A stretch of DNA of 64,000 nucleotides from Paenibacillus whitsoniae. GTDB taxonomy: Bacteria; Bacillota; Bacilli; Paenibacillales; NBRC-103111. Positions 45,284 through 56,649 of this stretch are shown one piece after another. Below the pieces are notes generated by a model that did no database searches, was not told the DNA's origin, and worked only from the letters and a program-made list of their open reading frames with translations. Where the stretch lies: positions 127,682 to 191,681 of the forward strand of contig NZ_RXHU01000034.1 in NCBI RefSeq assembly GCF_003955665.1, written 5' to 3'. The position numbers were made by a program, and so were the translations under genes. Positions within the stretch are counted from its first letter, which is position 1, and each line of letters starts with the position of its first letter.

Positions 45284-46231
45284 TCAATGCTGCAGCTGAT
45301 GCCCGCGATAAGCGTTCGGTGTGGTGCCGAACGCTTTTTTAAATACATAATGTAAATAATTGCTGGAGGTGAAGCCGCTGCGCTCGGCGATTTTCTCCAG
45401 CGTCAGCGTCGTTTGCAGCAGCTCGCTGCACACATATTTGAGACGAATCCGTTCCAGATATTCGCTGAACGAAATGCCGGCCTGCTCCTTGAAAATACGC
45501 TGCAGCTGCCGAGAGGAGATCTGCACGCGTTCCGCCACGCCTTCCAGCGTGAGCGGACGGCGGTAGTTGTCTTCAATGAATTGCACCGCCAATTGATAAC
45601 GATAGCTTTTCATGTCCCGCGCAGGCAGGTTGACGCCTTGCCCATCCAACGTGTAGGCGCCTACGGTGCGCAGCAGCATCTGGACGATCGCTTGCTTAAT
45701 CATCGTGTACTGCCCAAGCGCATTGCTGCGCCAGGCCTCATACGCCACCAGAAAATATTTCATCGCATCCTGCCGGTCCTGCGCAGGCATATGCGGCACA
45801 TCGCGCAGCTGCTGAATGCAAGCATCCGCTTCCGCCCGCTCCCAGGCTTCGCCCCATTCTCGCATCGCAGCCTCAAGATTATCGCGCGGTTCCTCCAGCT
45901 TGACGATGTCCACATGCAGGCACAGCTCGCCCATCGCCTCATGCTCATCCGCTTCCTGCCGGTGGCTCACACCGGGAGCCGTGACATACAGCATGCCCTC
46001 CTGCAGCGGATACGTTGTGCCATCAAGGATGACCCTTCCTTTTCCACGCGGGATATAATGAATTTCAAACTCGGAGTGATGATGAAAATCGACCACCGCC
46101 CCGGGGGCAAACGAGGTCAAATGACATTTCAGTATCGTCAGACCGTACCCGCCCCAACGAAAGCTGAGATCAAGGCGATCGAGTGCCATCGGATTTTCAA
46201 GCATCGGTTCGAAATAAAAGGGCTGATTCAT
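45284..46231 (-). CDS. AraC-family transcriptional regulator with cupin sensor domain
   Basis: A 315-residue regulator. Residues about 25-105 form a cupin-like ligand-binding barrel (HHHSEFEIHYIPRGKGRVILDG). Residues about 210-315 carry two helix-turn-helix motifs (LEGVAERVQISSRQLQRIFKEQAG, LEKIAERSGFTSSNYLHYVFKKAFGTTP). It follows the Gfo/Idh oxidoreductase gene and probably regulates it and a carbohydrate pathway. The ATG at 46231 is used; GTG at 46240 is too close to GGAAG. Confidence 0.9.
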   Translation of the reverse strand: MNQPFYFEPMLENPMALDRLDLSFRWGGYGLTILKCHLTSFAPGAVVDFHHHSEFEIHYIPRGKGRVILDGTTYPLQEGMLYVTAPGVSHRQEADEHEAMGELCLHVDIVKLEEPRDNLEAAMREWGEAWERAEADACIQQLRDVPHMPAQDRQDAMKYFLVAYEAWRSNALGQYTMIKQAIVQMLLRTVGAYTLDGQGVNLPARDMKSYRYQLAVQFIEDNYRRPLTLEGVAERVQISSRQLQRIFKEQAGISFSEYLERIRLKYVCSELLQTTLTLEKIAERSGFTSSNYLHYVFKKAFGTTPNAYRGHQLQH

Positions 46232-46268
46232 GCTGTTCACGGCTTCCTTTCCCTCTTGGGTCTCCCCG

Positions 46269-47276
46269 TTACGGTTGCAGCGAATCCAACCGCACCTGCC
46301 CTTTGCTTGCAGCGGATCGGTTGGACGCCTCCATCAATTTCGTTAAATCTACTGCCAGACGAAGGTTCTCCTCCGCTTTCGTGCCTTGCTGAATATGCGC
46401 GACCCACTGGTCAAAAGCCGACGGCTTCGCCGCAGGCATCGGAACTTCCGTCCACGCTGCGTTCGCATCCCGGTTTGATTTTAACAACACGCGCCCATCG
46501 TGCTCGGAATACAGGACACTGCCTTCCGTTCCATGAACTTCAACAACAAACGGAGAATGCGCGTTGACGAATCCGGCCTCTACGATGCCGACTGCGCCAT
46601 TCGCATAGTGAAGCAATGCGACCGCATTATCTTCCACTTCACGCCCGGTTACATACCCGTATGAAGCGCTTACAGCGTCAGGAAGTCCGAGCAGCAATCT
46701 TGTCAGGTACATCGGATGACAGCCCAAATCGATCAGCGCTCCGCCGCCGCACTGCTCTGCATTGTAGAAGTGTGCCGGCAGCCAGCCATTCGGATTCGCT
46801 GTCGTCGAAATGCCGCCATTGTGGGACAACCGTGCCCGAACCAAGGTAAGTTGTCCTAGCTTCTCCTCTGCCAGCACATGCTGAATCGCTTGCGTCGAAG
46901 GGGAATTCAGCCTTGGCAGCGAGACAGTCAACGTAACACCCGCTTCCTCGACAGCCGCCAAAATCTCATTCACTTCGTGCAGCGTAGGCGCCACGACTTT
47001 TTCGGTAAAAATATGTTTGCCCGCCTTGGCAGCGGCGATCATGACATCGCGATGCAAATTGGTTGGCGTATCGACAACCACGGCTTCAATCTCTGGATTT
47101 GCCAGCAGTTCTTCCAAGCTAGCATAAAAGGGTACGCCGCGTTTTGCCGCCTCATCTTGGCCTCTATCCGGAAGTTCATCCCAGATCGCGGCAATTTCCG
47201 TGTTCGGGTGTTCATCCACTTGTTTTGCATAATCTTTCGCATGTACATGCCAGAAACTGAGCATAGCTATTTTCAT
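46269..47276 (-). CDS. Gfo/Idh/MocA family NAD(P)-dependent oxidoreductase
   Basis: A 335-residue protein with a Rossmann domain (MKIAMLSFWHVHAKDYAKQV; VVDTPTNLHRDVMIAAAKAGKHIFTEK) and a C-terminal substrate domain with the DLGCHPMYLTRLLLG catalytic-His region. The nucleotide loop GxGxxG is replaced by SFWHVH, as in some sugar-dehydrogenase relatives, so coenzyme use is uncertain. GGAGG lies 7 nt before the ATG. Probably acts on a sugar or inositol-like substrate. Confidence 0.9.
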   Translation of the reverse strand: MKIAMLSFWHVHAKDYAKQVDEHPNTEIAAIWDELPDRGQDEAAKRGVPFYASLEELLANPEIEAVVVDTPTNLHRDVMIAAAKAGKHIFTEKVVAPTLHEVNEILAAVEEAGVTLTVSLPRLNSPSTQAIQHVLAEEKLGQLTLVRARLSHNGGISTTANPNGWLPAHFYNAEQCGGGALIDLGCHPMYLTRLLLGLPDAVSASYGYVTGREVEDNAVALLHYANGAVGIVEAGFVNAHSPFVVEVHGTEGSVLYSEHDGRVLLKSNRDANAAWTEVPMPAAKPSAFDQWVAHIQQGTKAEENLRLAVDLTKLMEASNRSAASKGQVRLDSLQP

Positions 47277-47347
47277 CGCAATACCTCCAAATAAGTGACT
47301 TGGATTCATTGTATCACGGTGAAACCTAGTGTTAAATTTCGATTTAG

Positions 47348-47393
47348 CGACAGGTTGTTATGCAAAATTGCGACATCCTCCCTGTCGTATAAT
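47348..47393 (+). promoter_or_regulatory. Inverted repeat next to a TATAAT box in the divergent region
   Basis: CGACAGG (47348-47354) and CCTGTCG (47381-47387) form a 7-bp inverted repeat spaced by 26 bp, ending directly at TATAAT (47388-47393). It lies between the oxidoreductase and ene-reductase genes and could bind the AraC-type or another regulator. Confidence 0.4.
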
Positions 47394-47512
47394 TTGAACT
47401 GTAAAGCAGATCCTTATATTCGTCAAGCATTTCAGATGACCCGCTAAACTTGATTATTCCAATTGGATTAGTTTAAAATCAAAGAATCATGGCAAGGCCA
47501 GGAGGGATTCAT

Positions 47513-48517
47513 ATGTTATTTTCACCCTATACGATCGGCGGACTTACGCTGAAAAATCGCATCGTCATGTCGCCTATGTGCATGTACGCTTCTGACGATT
47601 CGGGCGAAGTGAAGGACTGGCATTACGTCCATTACGCTTCAAGAGCCGTCGGCCAAGTCGGCCTCATCGTGCTCGAAGCAACCGCTGTTACCCCGGAGGG
47701 CCGCATTTCGGCTCGTGACCTGGGCATCTGGCAGGACGGCCAGATCGAAGGCTTGCGGCGAGTGGTCGAATCCGTTCACGGTTTCGGCGCGCACATCGGC
47801 ATTCAACTGGCCCATGCCGGCCGCAAAGCGGTGCTCGACACGCCTGCACTGGCGCCGTCGCCCATCCCTTTCTCCGAATCGTCCAAAACGCCGAAAGAAG
47901 CTTCACTGGCAGACATTCAAGCTGCCGTTCAAGCTTTCTCCGATGCGGCGGAACGCGCCAAGCAAGCCGGTTTCGACGTCATTGAGCTTCATGCCGCTCA
48001 CGGCTACTTGATCAACGAGTTTCTGTCGCCGCACTCGAATCATCGGCAAGACGCATACGGCGGCGACGCTGAACGCCGTTTCCGCTTTCTGCGCGAGACG
48101 GTGGAAGCCGTTCAAGCTCGCTGGAACGGTCCTTTATTCGTGCGCATATCGGCGAATGAATATGTCGAAGGCGGGCTCACGCCGGAGGACTATATTTATA
48201 TAGCCCTGCAATTGAAAGCGCTCGGCGTGCATCTCATTGACGTGAGCTCCGGCGGCAATGCGCCGGTTGCGCCTGACGTCTACCCCGGCTATCAAGTGCC
48301 GTTCGCCGAGAAGCTTCGGCACGAAGCCAATCTCCCGGTCGGCGCCGTCGGCCTCATTACCAGCGCGCAGCAGGCAGAAGAAATTTTGCAGAACGGGCGC
48401 GCCGACCTGATCTTCCTTGGACGCGCCCTTCTGCGCGATCCGTACTGGGCCCGGACAGCCGCTCGCGAGCTGCAGGCCGAGCTTGCGCCGCCGCCGTCAT
48501 ACAGTCGGGGCTGGTAA
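47513..48517 (+). CDS. namA: NADPH dehydrogenase / ene-reductase of the Old Yellow Enzyme family (YqjM type)
   Basis: A 334-residue flavoprotein. Family residues of the YqjM subclass are visible: SPMCMYAS with Cys23 and Tyr25 near the flavin, the HAGRKAV substrate motif, the catalytic [17 protein letters not shown] block, and the [22 protein letters not shown]-phosphate region. It reduces activated C=C bonds of quinones, enones and nitro compounds. GGAGGG lies 6 nt before the ATG. Confidence 0.94.
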   Translation: MLFSPYTIGGLTLKNRIVMSPMCMYASDDSGEVKDWHYVHYASRAVGQVGLIVLEATAVTPEGRISARDLGIWQDGQIEGLRRVVESVHGFGAHIGIQLAHAGRKAVLDTPALAPSPIPFSESSKTPKEASLADIQAAVQAFSDAAERAKQAGFDVIELHAAHGYLINEFLSPHSNHRQDAYGGDAERRFRFLRETVEAVQARWNGPLFVRISANEYVEGGLTPEDYIYIALQLKALGVHLIDVSSGGNAPVAPDVYPGYQVPFAEKLRHEANLPVGAVGLITSAQQAEEILQNGRADLIFLGRALLRDPYWARTAARELQAELAPPPSYSRGW

Positions 48518-48520
48518 AAC

Positions 48521-48562
48521 GAAAATACCCTCGCTGGAACGGTGTCGTTCCTGCGAGGGTAT
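48521..48562. terminator. Bidirectional terminator between namA and the VanY-type gene
   Basis: AATACCCTCGC, GGAACG-GTGT-CGTTCC and GCGAGGGTATT form a long perfect hairpin between two converging genes, with short A/T runs outside. Confidence 0.8.
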
Positions 48563-48564
48563 TG

Positions 48565-49440
48565 TTATTTGGCGACGGGGACCGTCCGGAAATATTCTTC
48601 CAGCGTGACATTCTTCGTCTGAATTTCTTTGGCTATATCGTTTCCGACATAGCGTATATGCCAAGGCTCGTACTGGTAGCCGGTAATGGCTTCTTTGCCT
48701 TTGGGATAACGAATAATAAAACCGTACTCGTACGCATGCTTCTCGAGCCACACGGCCTCTTTCGTCCCGCCGAAGCAGTCCTCCGCCGCGCACTTGCCAT
48801 TGCTGCCTGTCACATCGATCGCCAGACCTGTTTCATGCTCGCTGGTGCCTGGCACCGCACTGTACGTTTTCGCCTTTTCTTCCCCGTCCATGCTCACATA
48901 TCGTTCAAATACGGATTTCTGCGTTGCATAAGACCGGTAGGCCGATACGCCTGCGAGATGGATGCCGTCTTTCTCAGCGCCCGCAAACAGCTTCTCAATG
49001 GCTGTCGCCGCGACCTGGCGCATTTTGCGCTTCTCGATTTTCTCATTGAACGTGAAAGGGACGTTCGGATAGACAAGGTCATTCGGCTCATAGCTCGATG
49101 GCAAGGCGTTTTGCTTGTTGACGAGCACAGTCACGCTAGCCGGATTCGCGACCACCTGAACCGCATCACCCTTCGTCCCGGCAGGCGTTGGCGTTGCCGC
49201 CGGTTTCCCGCTGGGACTGGCTCCCGGCTTTATGGAAGCCGCAGGCGTGTTCGTTGCCTGGGAGGTCGGTGTGGCACTCACCTGGCCGCCCCCATTCGGC
49301 GAAGACGTAGGCTGCGTTGTCCCTGCGGTTGTCGGCGTAGGCGTTGGGCTTGCCGCTTCCTTCTTATCGCCGCAGCCGGTCAGCGCTACGACGGACGCCG
49401 CTATTAAAATGGATATGGATACCTTCATTTTCGTGTTCAT
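48565..49440 (-). CDS. D-alanyl-D-alanine carboxypeptidase, VanY/M15B family lipoprotein
   Basis: A 291-residue lipoprotein (lipobox VALTGC at about 17-22). A Pro/Thr/Ser-rich linker runs to about residue 80, and the M15B zinc peptidase domain occupies the C-terminal 190 residues. Metal ligands are visible in TSEHETGLAID and EPWHIRY. It trims the terminal D-Ala of peptidoglycan stem peptides; there are no vancomycin-resistance genes nearby, so a housekeeping role is likely. Confidence 0.92.
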   Translation of the reverse strand: MNTKMKVSISILIAASVVALTGCGDKKEAASPTPTPTTAGTTQPTSSPNGGGQVSATPTSQATNTPAASIKPGASPSGKPAATPTPAGTKGDAVQVVANPASVTVLVNKQNALPSSYEPNDLVYPNVPFTFNEKIEKRKMRQVAATAIEKLFAGAEKDGIHLAGVSAYRSYATQKSVFERYVSMDGEEKAKTYSAVPGTSEHETGLAIDVTGSNGKCAAEDCFGGTKEAVWLEKHAYEYGFIIRYPKGKEAITGYQYEPWHIRYVGNDIAKEIQTKNVTLEEYFRTVPVAK

Positions 49441-49532
49441 ACTTCTCGGTTTGCCCCCTAAACGTTGTAAAAACTTTTCAAAAGAATAGACACGGTTCGA
49501 GCCGAAAAAGTTTCATAGCTCCACCCAAACAA

Positions 49533-49576
49533 CAAAAAAGACTGCCTTTAGGTAAGCCCCTAAACGCAGCCTTTTC
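49533..49576 (-). terminator. Terminator of metY
   Basis: On the minus strand GGCTGCGTTTAGG, a short loop and CCTAAAGGCAGTC are followed by TTTTTTG. Confidence 0.88.
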
Positions 49577-49639
49577 ATATTTTAATCGGAATAACGGGGT
49601 GATGACAAGTTTTACGCCGAGCGTCGGGCTAAGCGACGA

Positions 49640-51048
<1,409 letters not shown>

Positions 51049-51121
51049 TGATAGATTTTCAGTTTGTCTCCTGTATACACCAAAGACTGCGCTAGCGAGC
51101 GCAGTCTTTTTCAATACTCAA

Positions 51122-51841
51122 CTATAGTACTTTCGATAAAAACGCCTTCGTCCGCTCCTGCGTCGGATGCTCGAACAATTGCACGGGCTTCCCAACTTCC
51201 ACGATGACGCCTTGCTCCATGAACATGACGCGATCGCCGACTTCGCGGGCAAATCCCATTTCATGCGTAACCACAACCATGGTCATGCCTTCCTGCGCCA
51301 GCTGCTTCATGACCGCGAGCACCTCGCCGACCATCTCTGGATCGAGGGCCGATGTCGGCTCGTCGAACAGCATGATTTTCGGCTCCATCGCGAGTGCGCG
51401 AGCAATCGCCACACGCTGTGCCTGGCCTCCGGATAAGGAGTCCGGCATGGCGTTCGCTTTGTCTGCCAGCCCTACCTTGGCCAGAAGCTCCAGCGCTTTG
51501 GCCCGTGCTTTTTCTTCCGTCCATTTTCTAACCTTGATCGGGGCCAGCATAATGTTATCGACCACGCTCATATGAGGAAACAGGTGAAACCGCTGGAACA
51601 CCATGCCGAGATCCGCCCGGATTTCATGAATGTTGCGGCTGCCGATGATCGACTGGCCCTCGATGAGGATCGTTCCGTCGTCCGGCACTTCCAGCAGGTT
51701 CAGACAGCGCAGAAACGTCGATTTGCCCGAACCGGAAGGTCCGATCACGACAAGCACTTCCTTGCGCTCCACATCCGCGCTGATGTTGCGAAGCACCACA
51801 TTGTCTCCGAACGCTTTTTGCAGATTTCGTACTTCAATCAT
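51122..51841 (-). CDS. Polar amino-acid ABC transporter ATP-binding protein
   Basis: A 239-residue ATPase with Walker [10 protein letters not shown], signature [15 protein letters not shown] and Walker [15 protein letters not shown], close to the GlnQ/ArtP family. It powers import with the permease 10 bp upstream and the solute-binding protein two genes upstream. The ATG at 51841 is used because the open frame before it overlaps the permease. Confidence 0.95.
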   Translation of the reverse strand: MIEVRNLQKAFGDNVVLRNISADVERKEVLVVIGPSGSGKSTFLRCLNLLEVPDDGTILIEGQSIIGSRNIHEIRADLGMVFQRFHLFPHMSVVDNIMLAPIKVRKWTEEKARAKALELLAKVGLADKANAMPDSLSGGQAQRVAIARALAMEPKIMLFDEPTSALDPEMVGEVLAVMKQLAQEGMTMVVVTHEMGFAREVGDRVMFMEQGVIVEVGKPVQLFEHPTQERTKAFLSKVL

Positions 51842-51851
51842 CGCAGACACC

Positions 51852-52499
51852 CTACATCCTCCTCTCCAAATAGCCAAGCAGCTTGCTTAAGGAATATGTC
51901 AAAATAAAATAAATCAACGCCGCCGTCAGATACGGCTCCCACACTTTAAAGTATTGGCTGCGCATCGCATTCGACCAATACATCAGCTCAGGCGCCGCAA
52001 TAATCGCAAATAAAGAGGAATCCTTAATGAGCACGATAAATTCATTCCCGAAGGGCGGAATCATCCGTTTCATCGCTTGCGGCAAAATAACGCTCTTCAT
52101 CGTCTGCACATGCGTCATCCCCAGTGAATACGCCGCTTCCGTCTGCCCTTTGTCAATCGATTGAATGCCAGCGCGGAAAATCTCCGCCATGTACGCCGCC
52201 GAGTTCAGCGACAACGCCGTAATCGAAGCGACGATGGCATTCGTCTCGCCAAGAAATAACGGCACGACACCAAAGTGTACGAGTAAAATTTGTACCAACA
52301 GCGGTGTGCCGCGGAAGAAATTCACATAGATGCTGGACGGCCAGCGCAAGTAGCCGCGGCTGGACATTTTGCCTAAGCCGACAGCTAATCCCAGCACCGA
52401 GCCGAACAGAATGGAAAGAATCGAGATGCCGATTGTCCAGAGCGTCCCCTTCAGCAGCAACGGTAAATAATCAATGATAATATCGAAACGAAAATCCAT
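51852..52499 (-). CDS. Polar amino-acid ABC transporter permease
   Basis: A 215-residue inner-membrane protein with five hydrophobic segments and the HisM/GlnP-family EAA loop ([35 protein letters not shown]). It forms a homodimeric channel with the adjacent ATPase. Confidence 0.95.
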   Translation of the reverse strand: MDFRFDIIIDYLPLLLKGTLWTIGISILSILFGSVLGLAVGLGKMSSRGYLRWPSSIYVNFFRGTPLLVQILLVHFGVVPLFLGETNAIVASITALSLNSAAYMAEIFRAGIQSIDKGQTEAAYSLGMTHVQTMKSVILPQAMKRMIPPFGNEFIVLIKDSSLFAIIAAPELMYWSNAMRSQYFKVWEPYLTAALIYFILTYSLSKLLGYLERRM

Positions 52500-52565
52500 T
52501 CAACTCTTCCTTTCCTCTCATTAGAACCGTTTGACATGTCTTTCCTTCTCAGGTCCCTATCATGA

Positions 52566-52594
52566 ACAAAAGCATGCGCACAGTGCTGCGCATG
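52566..52594 (-). terminator. Hairpin between the solute-binding and permease genes
   Basis: On the minus strand GCATGCGCA, a short loop and TGCGCATGC are followed by TTTTG. Placed inside the operon, it would raise solute-binding protein relative to permease and ATPase levels. Confidence 0.75.
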
Positions 52595-52606
52595 CTCCAG
52601 GTTCCA

Positions 52607-53395
52607 TTATTTTTGTTCAAGTAGTTTCTTAGTATCCGGCTCTTGGCCAAACCATTTTTTATACACCGTTGTATACGTGCCGTTTTCGATAATTTTCTTG
52701 ATCGCCGGGTCAATCTTCGCTTTCAGCTCGCTGCCTTTAGGAAGCAGGATACCGTAATATTCAGACTCGAAATTTTTCGGATCGGAAATGGCAACCAATT
52801 TTTTGTTCGGATTATTTTTTACATATTCACGAACGATGGCAACGTCTGCGACGACCGCGTCTACACCGTTATTTTCAAGCTCCATCAGCGCCAGCGTGTT
52901 GTTATCCATCCGCTTAAGCGACTTGTTGTCCGCGCCCATGATGCCCGACATCAGCGTGTCTGCTGTGGTGGAAATCTGAACAGCCACCTTTTTGTCTTTC
53001 AGGTCGGCGGCGCTTTTCACAGGGCTGCCTTCTTTGACTAAAATCATGTTAATCGACTCAAAATAAGGAATCGAGTAATCGTAAGATTCCTTCCGCTTAT
53101 CCGTAATCGAAACGCTGGAAATACCGCCTTGATATTCTTTCCCTTGCTCAACACTCGTCAGCATGGTGTCCCAACCGGTGTTGACAACTTCGTAAGAAAT
53201 GCCGGCCTCTTTCATGACGGCATCAAGAAACTCGATGTCAAAGCCTGTCATTTTGCCTTTATCCATGTACTCCATCGGCGCGTAGGCCGCATCGGTTGCA
53301 AATTTGATCTTAGCGCTTCCGCCGTCTTTGGATCCACAAGCTGTTAACGCAACCAGCATCATCGCTGCTAGTGCAAAAATACTAAACTTTTTCAC
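52607..53395 (-). CDS. Polar amino-acid ABC transporter solute-binding lipoprotein
   Basis: A 262-residue lipoprotein (signal MKKFSIFALAAMM..., lipobox LTAC) of the family 3 periplasmic-type binding proteins, with the FATDAAYAPMEYMDKGKMTGFDIEFLDAV signature. It captures the amino acid outside the cell. The start is GTG with GGGGG 7 nt upstream; the nearby ATG is in another frame. Confidence 0.95.
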   Translation of the reverse strand: MKKFSIFALAAMMLVALTACGSKDGGSAKIKFATDAAYAPMEYMDKGKMTGFDIEFLDAVMKEAGISYEVVNTGWDTMLTSVEQGKEYQGGISSVSITDKRKESYDYSIPYFESINMILVKEGSPVKSAADLKDKKVAVQISTTADTLMSGIMGADNKSLKRMDNNTLALMELENNGVDAVVADVAIVREYVKNNPNKKLVAISDPKNFESEYYGILLPKGSELKAKIDPAIKKIIENGTYTTVYKKWFGQEPDTKKLLEQK

Positions 53396-53430
53396 TCATC
53401 TTCCCCCGTTCTAGTTCATAGCCGAATCAT

Positions 53431-53459
53431 ATATTAACACTTGGTCAATAAATTGACAA
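53431..53459 (-). promoter_or_regulatory. Promoter of the amino-acid ABC operon with a palindrome in the spacer
   Basis: On the minus strand TTGTCA (53459-53454), 17 nt and TAATAT (53436-53431). The spacer and -35 contain a perfect GTCAAT-AA-ATTGAC palindrome (53444-53457), well placed for a repressor. Confidence 0.55.
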
Positions 53460-53558
53460 CAGCTATGTTAGCAGGAAGTTGATGGAAGGTGAGCTTTTCT
53501 GACATTTTTGTTACCATGCACAATGCGAAAGGGGCAAATTCGTCCTGCCCACCAAAGC

Positions 53559-53590
53559 AAAAACACCGGGATCTCCTGATCGCCGGTGTC
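53559..53590 (-). terminator. Terminator of the DUF1805 gene
   Basis: On the minus strand ACACCGG, GATC-AGGA-GATC and CCGGTGT form a stem with a one-base bulge, followed by TTTTTG. Confidence 0.85.
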
Positions 53591-53619
53591 GCATACTTAT
53601 CGCGCTATGTGTTGTTCAC

Positions 53620-53922
53620 TCACATCATTCTCAGAATGGCTTCCCTACCCGTCATCCCTGCCACAATACCTAGATCTTCCGCCGTATAGGTCACGGACTC
53701 GAGCGGCGCATCAAGCAGCTCCTGAATCGTCCGAACACCGGTCGCCCGAGCAGCAATAATGTTGCGGTCCCGCAACCGTTCATTGAGCAGCGCCACATCC
53801 AGCGCACCGCACATAATATAGCCTTTATCCGTTGTCACAACCAGCAGCGTCGTTTTCGGCAACTTGACTTCTATTGCGATTGCTGTATGTCCTTCAAGGA
53901 GAATGGGTTCTACGCGCATCAT
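53620..53922 (-). CDS. DUF1805 family protein (YunC-like)
   Basis: A 100-residue protein with the YunC pattern: GHTAIAIEVKLPKTTLLVVTTDKGYIMCGALDVALLNERL and a short helical C-terminus. Function unknown. The ATG at 53922 follows GAGGAG by 11 nt; the upstream GTG at 53931 is too close to it. Confidence 0.85.
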   Translation of the reverse strand: MMRVEPILLEGHTAIAIEVKLPKTTLLVVTTDKGYIMCGALDVALLNERLRDRNIIAARATGVRTIQELLDAPLESVTYTAEDLGIVAGMTGREAILRMM

Positions 53923-54112
53923 GCTCTGCACAGCTCCTCTTCGCAGTCTTACGGTAGTATATGCGAGGGCTGCTAGTACGGTGTGGTAAGAGTGGGAATG
54001 TTTTTTTCAAGGCAAAATTTTTCCCTCTATCCGGGCAATCCGAACTACTTTTGCCGCGAAGATCGTGATATAGTAAGAAGACGAGTCATTTCATTTAGGA
54101 CCAGGAGGCTAT

Positions 54113-54598
54113 ATGAGTCAGGGGAACTCCAATTCGAAAGCGAAGAACGGACACTTGTTCACCGTAGAAATATTGATTGAAGATGCGACTAACGGACTAG
54201 CCATGGAGAAACTCCTTCATCTTCTGAACGTGGACACCGTCAAAGACTACCAGATCCTCAAGGGTATCGACCTTGGGAAGCTCATCGCGCTGAACACGAA
54301 TGCTGGCAAACAGGCATCCTCACAAGCTGCCGGCAAGACCGCACCCCCCGCGGCCAAACCACCGAGTGCAGACTCCGCTCATGACATCATGCATCAGCTG
54401 GAAAGCTTTAAAGCGAACAATACCTTGATTCGCCTGACTGTCGTTAAAGCCCAGGGCATCAAGCTCAATCTGCCCTGCCGCATCCTCAACTTCGACCGTG
54501 ACAACCAGAATGTCACTGTATATCATGTGGACGAGAAAAAAGTGTATCTGTTCAAGCTGAATGAGATTGACGATTATGTCGCTTTCGATCAAAAATAA
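54113..54598 (+). CDS. Hypothetical protein with Pro/Ala-rich linker
   Basis: A 161-residue protein I do not recognise. The N-terminal 65 residues (LFTVEILIEDATNGLAMEKLLHLLN..., LGKLI) and the C-terminal 70 residues (IRLTVVKAQGIKLNLPCRILNF, VTVYHVDEKKVYLFKLNEIDDY) look like two small alpha/beta units, joined by a KTAPPAAKPPS linker. AGGAGG lies before the ATG and a terminator follows, supporting a single-gene unit. Confidence 0.75.
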   Translation: MSQGNSNSKAKNGHLFTVEILIEDATNGLAMEKLLHLLNVDTVKDYQILKGIDLGKLIALNTNAGKQASSQAAGKTAPPAAKPPSADSAHDIMHQLESFKANNTLIRLTVVKAQGIKLNLPCRILNFDRDNQNVTVYHVDEKKVYLFKLNEIDDYVAFDQK

Positions 54599-54600
54599 GC

Positions 54601-54642
54601 GAAGGCTCCCGAGGCTAACTCACGCCGGGGAGCCTTTTTGTT
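54601..54642 (+). terminator. Terminator of the hypothetical gene
   Basis: AAGGCTCCC...GGGAGCCTT encloses a short GTT-AAC-containing loop and is followed by TTTG; it also lies at the 3' end of the converging PAS-GGDEF-EAL gene. Confidence 0.85.
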
Positions 54643-56497
54643 ATTCTATGGGGGCCGAAGCGGCCGCTGTCATGCCCTCGCTCATCATCAGCTCGAGCGC
54701 TTCTCCCGCAATCGGCGGACTGAACCAGTAGCCCTGCACTTCGTAGCAGCGGTTCTGGTACAGGAACTTGAGCTGGTCTTCCGTTTCCACACCTTCCGCA
54801 ATCACCTTCAAATTCAAATGATGCGTCATCGCAATGATCGTCGCGACGATCGCCGCGTCATTCGGGTCTTCCATGATGTCCCTTACGAACGAACGGTCAA
54901 TTTTGAGTTTGTCGATCGGGAATTTTTTCAAGTAGTAGAGTGAGCTGTATCCAGTACCGAAGTCGTCGATACTAACGCCAACGCCTAACTCTTTGAGTTC
55001 CAGCAGCGATTGAATGGCATGATCTACATCCATCGTCATGCTCTCCGTAATTTCGAGCTCCAGATACTGCGGATCGAGCTTCGTCTGCTCCAGCACATGG
55101 CTGATTTTTCCCTTCAGGTTATGCTGGAAAAATTGGCGCATCGATAAATTCACCGAGATGGCAATCGGCGGATAGCCCATGTCCTGCCACAATTTGTTCT
55201 GTCGGCATGCCGCCTTCAGCACCCATTCCCCGATCGGCACGATGAGTCCCGACTCCTCTGCAAAAGGAATGAATTGACTCGGCGAGATTAATCCGCGCTC
55301 CGGATGATCCCAGCGAATCAGTGCTTCGGCCCCGACAATGCGTCCGGACTGAATCTCAACCTGCGGCTGAAAATGAAGAATAAATTCATCGTTCGCAAGC
55401 GCGCGGCGCAGCTCATTTTCCAGCCTGAGGCGGTTGATGGACGTCAACTTCATATCGCTGTTGAAAATCTGATAGTCGTTCCTGCCTTTTTCCTTCGCTC
55501 TCGCAAGCGCAATGTCCGCGTACTTCATCAGCATTTCGGCGTCCTCGTCTTCATCGCCTGCAATCGCCACCCCGATGCTTGCCGTCACATGAAGCTCATA
55601 CTGCTCGAGCAGGAACGGTGCTGCCAACACGCGATTAATACCTGCAATGACAGCGATGACATCGCCCGCATCCGCGACATTCGTATAATAGAAAGCGAAC
55701 TCATCGCCTTCGGTACGCGCCAGAAAATCGCTCTCGGTCACACAATGCGTAAATCGTTCGGCCAGCTGCAGAAGCAGCATATTGCCGTAGTCGTAACCGA
55801 AGCTGTCGTTCACCAATTTGAACTGATCAATATCCAGGTAAAAGACAGCAAGCTTTTGCCCGGATTTTTTGCACATCGTCAGACATTCGTTAAGCTGATC
55901 TTTAAACAGGCGCCGGTTGGGCAAGCCCGTCATATCGTCATAGTAAGCCATGTAGCGAATTTGCTCGTCGCCGCGCTTGCGCTCCGTGACATCTTGACCG
56001 ATCAGAATAAACCCTTGTCCATCCGGCGCAATAGCAACGGGGACAGCCGTCACCTTCATGTCGATGCGGTAGCCGCTTTTATGCAAGACGGACGTCTCGA
56101 AGTTCACCGTCATGCCCATATTCGCATCGAGCAATCTTACATCATGCGCAATCTGCTCCTTCGTCATGATGGTCGTCATATCAATCGCAGAAAGTTCCTC
56201 CAGGGTATACCCTAACAGGGACTCCGCCGCTCTATTCATGCGCACGAAACGCTGCCCTTTCTTATAGAAGAGAATTGCGTTCGGATTATGCTCAAACAAG
56301 GAGTAGAGAATGTGGAACTGCTCCCTCTCATCGGCCACGCCTGTTTGAATTGCATCCGGTTCCGTTTGACGTCTTCGCAGCCCGTAGATCACTAGCAGCG
56401 ATGCCAGTAAACAAAACCAGGGAGCAAACGGCTTTAGGTAAAGGCAGACACCTACGGCAGCGACCACATAGAAGCCAATATAAAGCCGGTTTTTCAC
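54641..56497 (-). CDS. Membrane PAS-GGDEF-EAL protein (c-di-GMP turnover)
   Basis: A 618-residue protein: two short N-terminal membrane helices (1-40), PAS (about 60-185), GGDEF (about 190-350) and EAL (about 365-610). EAL residues are intact ([26 protein letters not shown]), so phosphodiesterase activity is expected. The GGDEF signature reads EGDEF ([11 protein letters not shown]), which may weaken or abolish cyclase activity and leave it as a GTP-sensing or regulatory domain. The start is GTG following an AGGAGG-type site. It is one of three c-di-GMP related genes here. Confidence 0.93.
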   Translation of the reverse strand: MKNRLYIGFYVVAAVGVCLYLKPFAPWFCLLASLLVIYGLRRRQTEPDAIQTGVADEREQFHILYSLFEHNPNAILFYKKGQRFVRMNRAAESLLGYTLEELSAIDMTTIMTKEQIAHDVRLLDANMGMTVNFETSVLHKSGYRIDMKVTAVPVAIAPDGQGFILIGQDVTERKRGDEQIRYMAYYDDMTGLPNRRLFKDQLNECLTMCKKSGQKLAVFYLDIDQFKLVNDSFGYDYGNMLLLQLAERFTHCVTESDFLARTEGDEFAFYYTNVADAGDVIAVIAGINRVLAAPFLLEQYELHVTASIGVAIAGDEDEDAEMLMKYADIALARAKEKGRNDYQIFNSDMKLTSINRLRLENELRRALANDEFILHFQPQVEIQSGRIVGAEALIRWDHPERGLISPSQFIPFAEESGLIVPIGEWVLKAACRQNKLWQDMGYPPIAISVNLSMRQFFQHNLKGKISHVLEQTKLDPQYLELEITESMTMDVDHAIQSLLELKELGVGVSIDDFGTGYSSLYYLKKFPIDKLKIDRSFVRDIMEDPNDAAIVATIIAMTHHLNLKVIAEGVETEDQLKFLYQNRCYEVQGYWFSPPIAGEALELMMSEGMTAAASAPIE

Positions 56498-56598
56498 GAA
56501 TTAGCCTCCTTATTGCTGCCTATCGAATACCGCTAGGAAGCGTTATCATCGTCTTCATTCTACAAAGAGGCGGAATTTTCCTGCTGCCTTGTCGGAAA

Positions 56599-56630
56599 TA
56601 GAAAAAAAGAGGCGGAATTCTCCACCTCTT
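56599..56630 (-). terminator. Terminator of the DUF423 gene
   Basis: On the minus strand AGAGGTGGA and TTCCGCCTCT pair with one mismatch and are followed by TTTTTTTC. Confidence 0.85.
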
Positions 56631-56649
56631 TCGTCAATATTCTCGGTTG

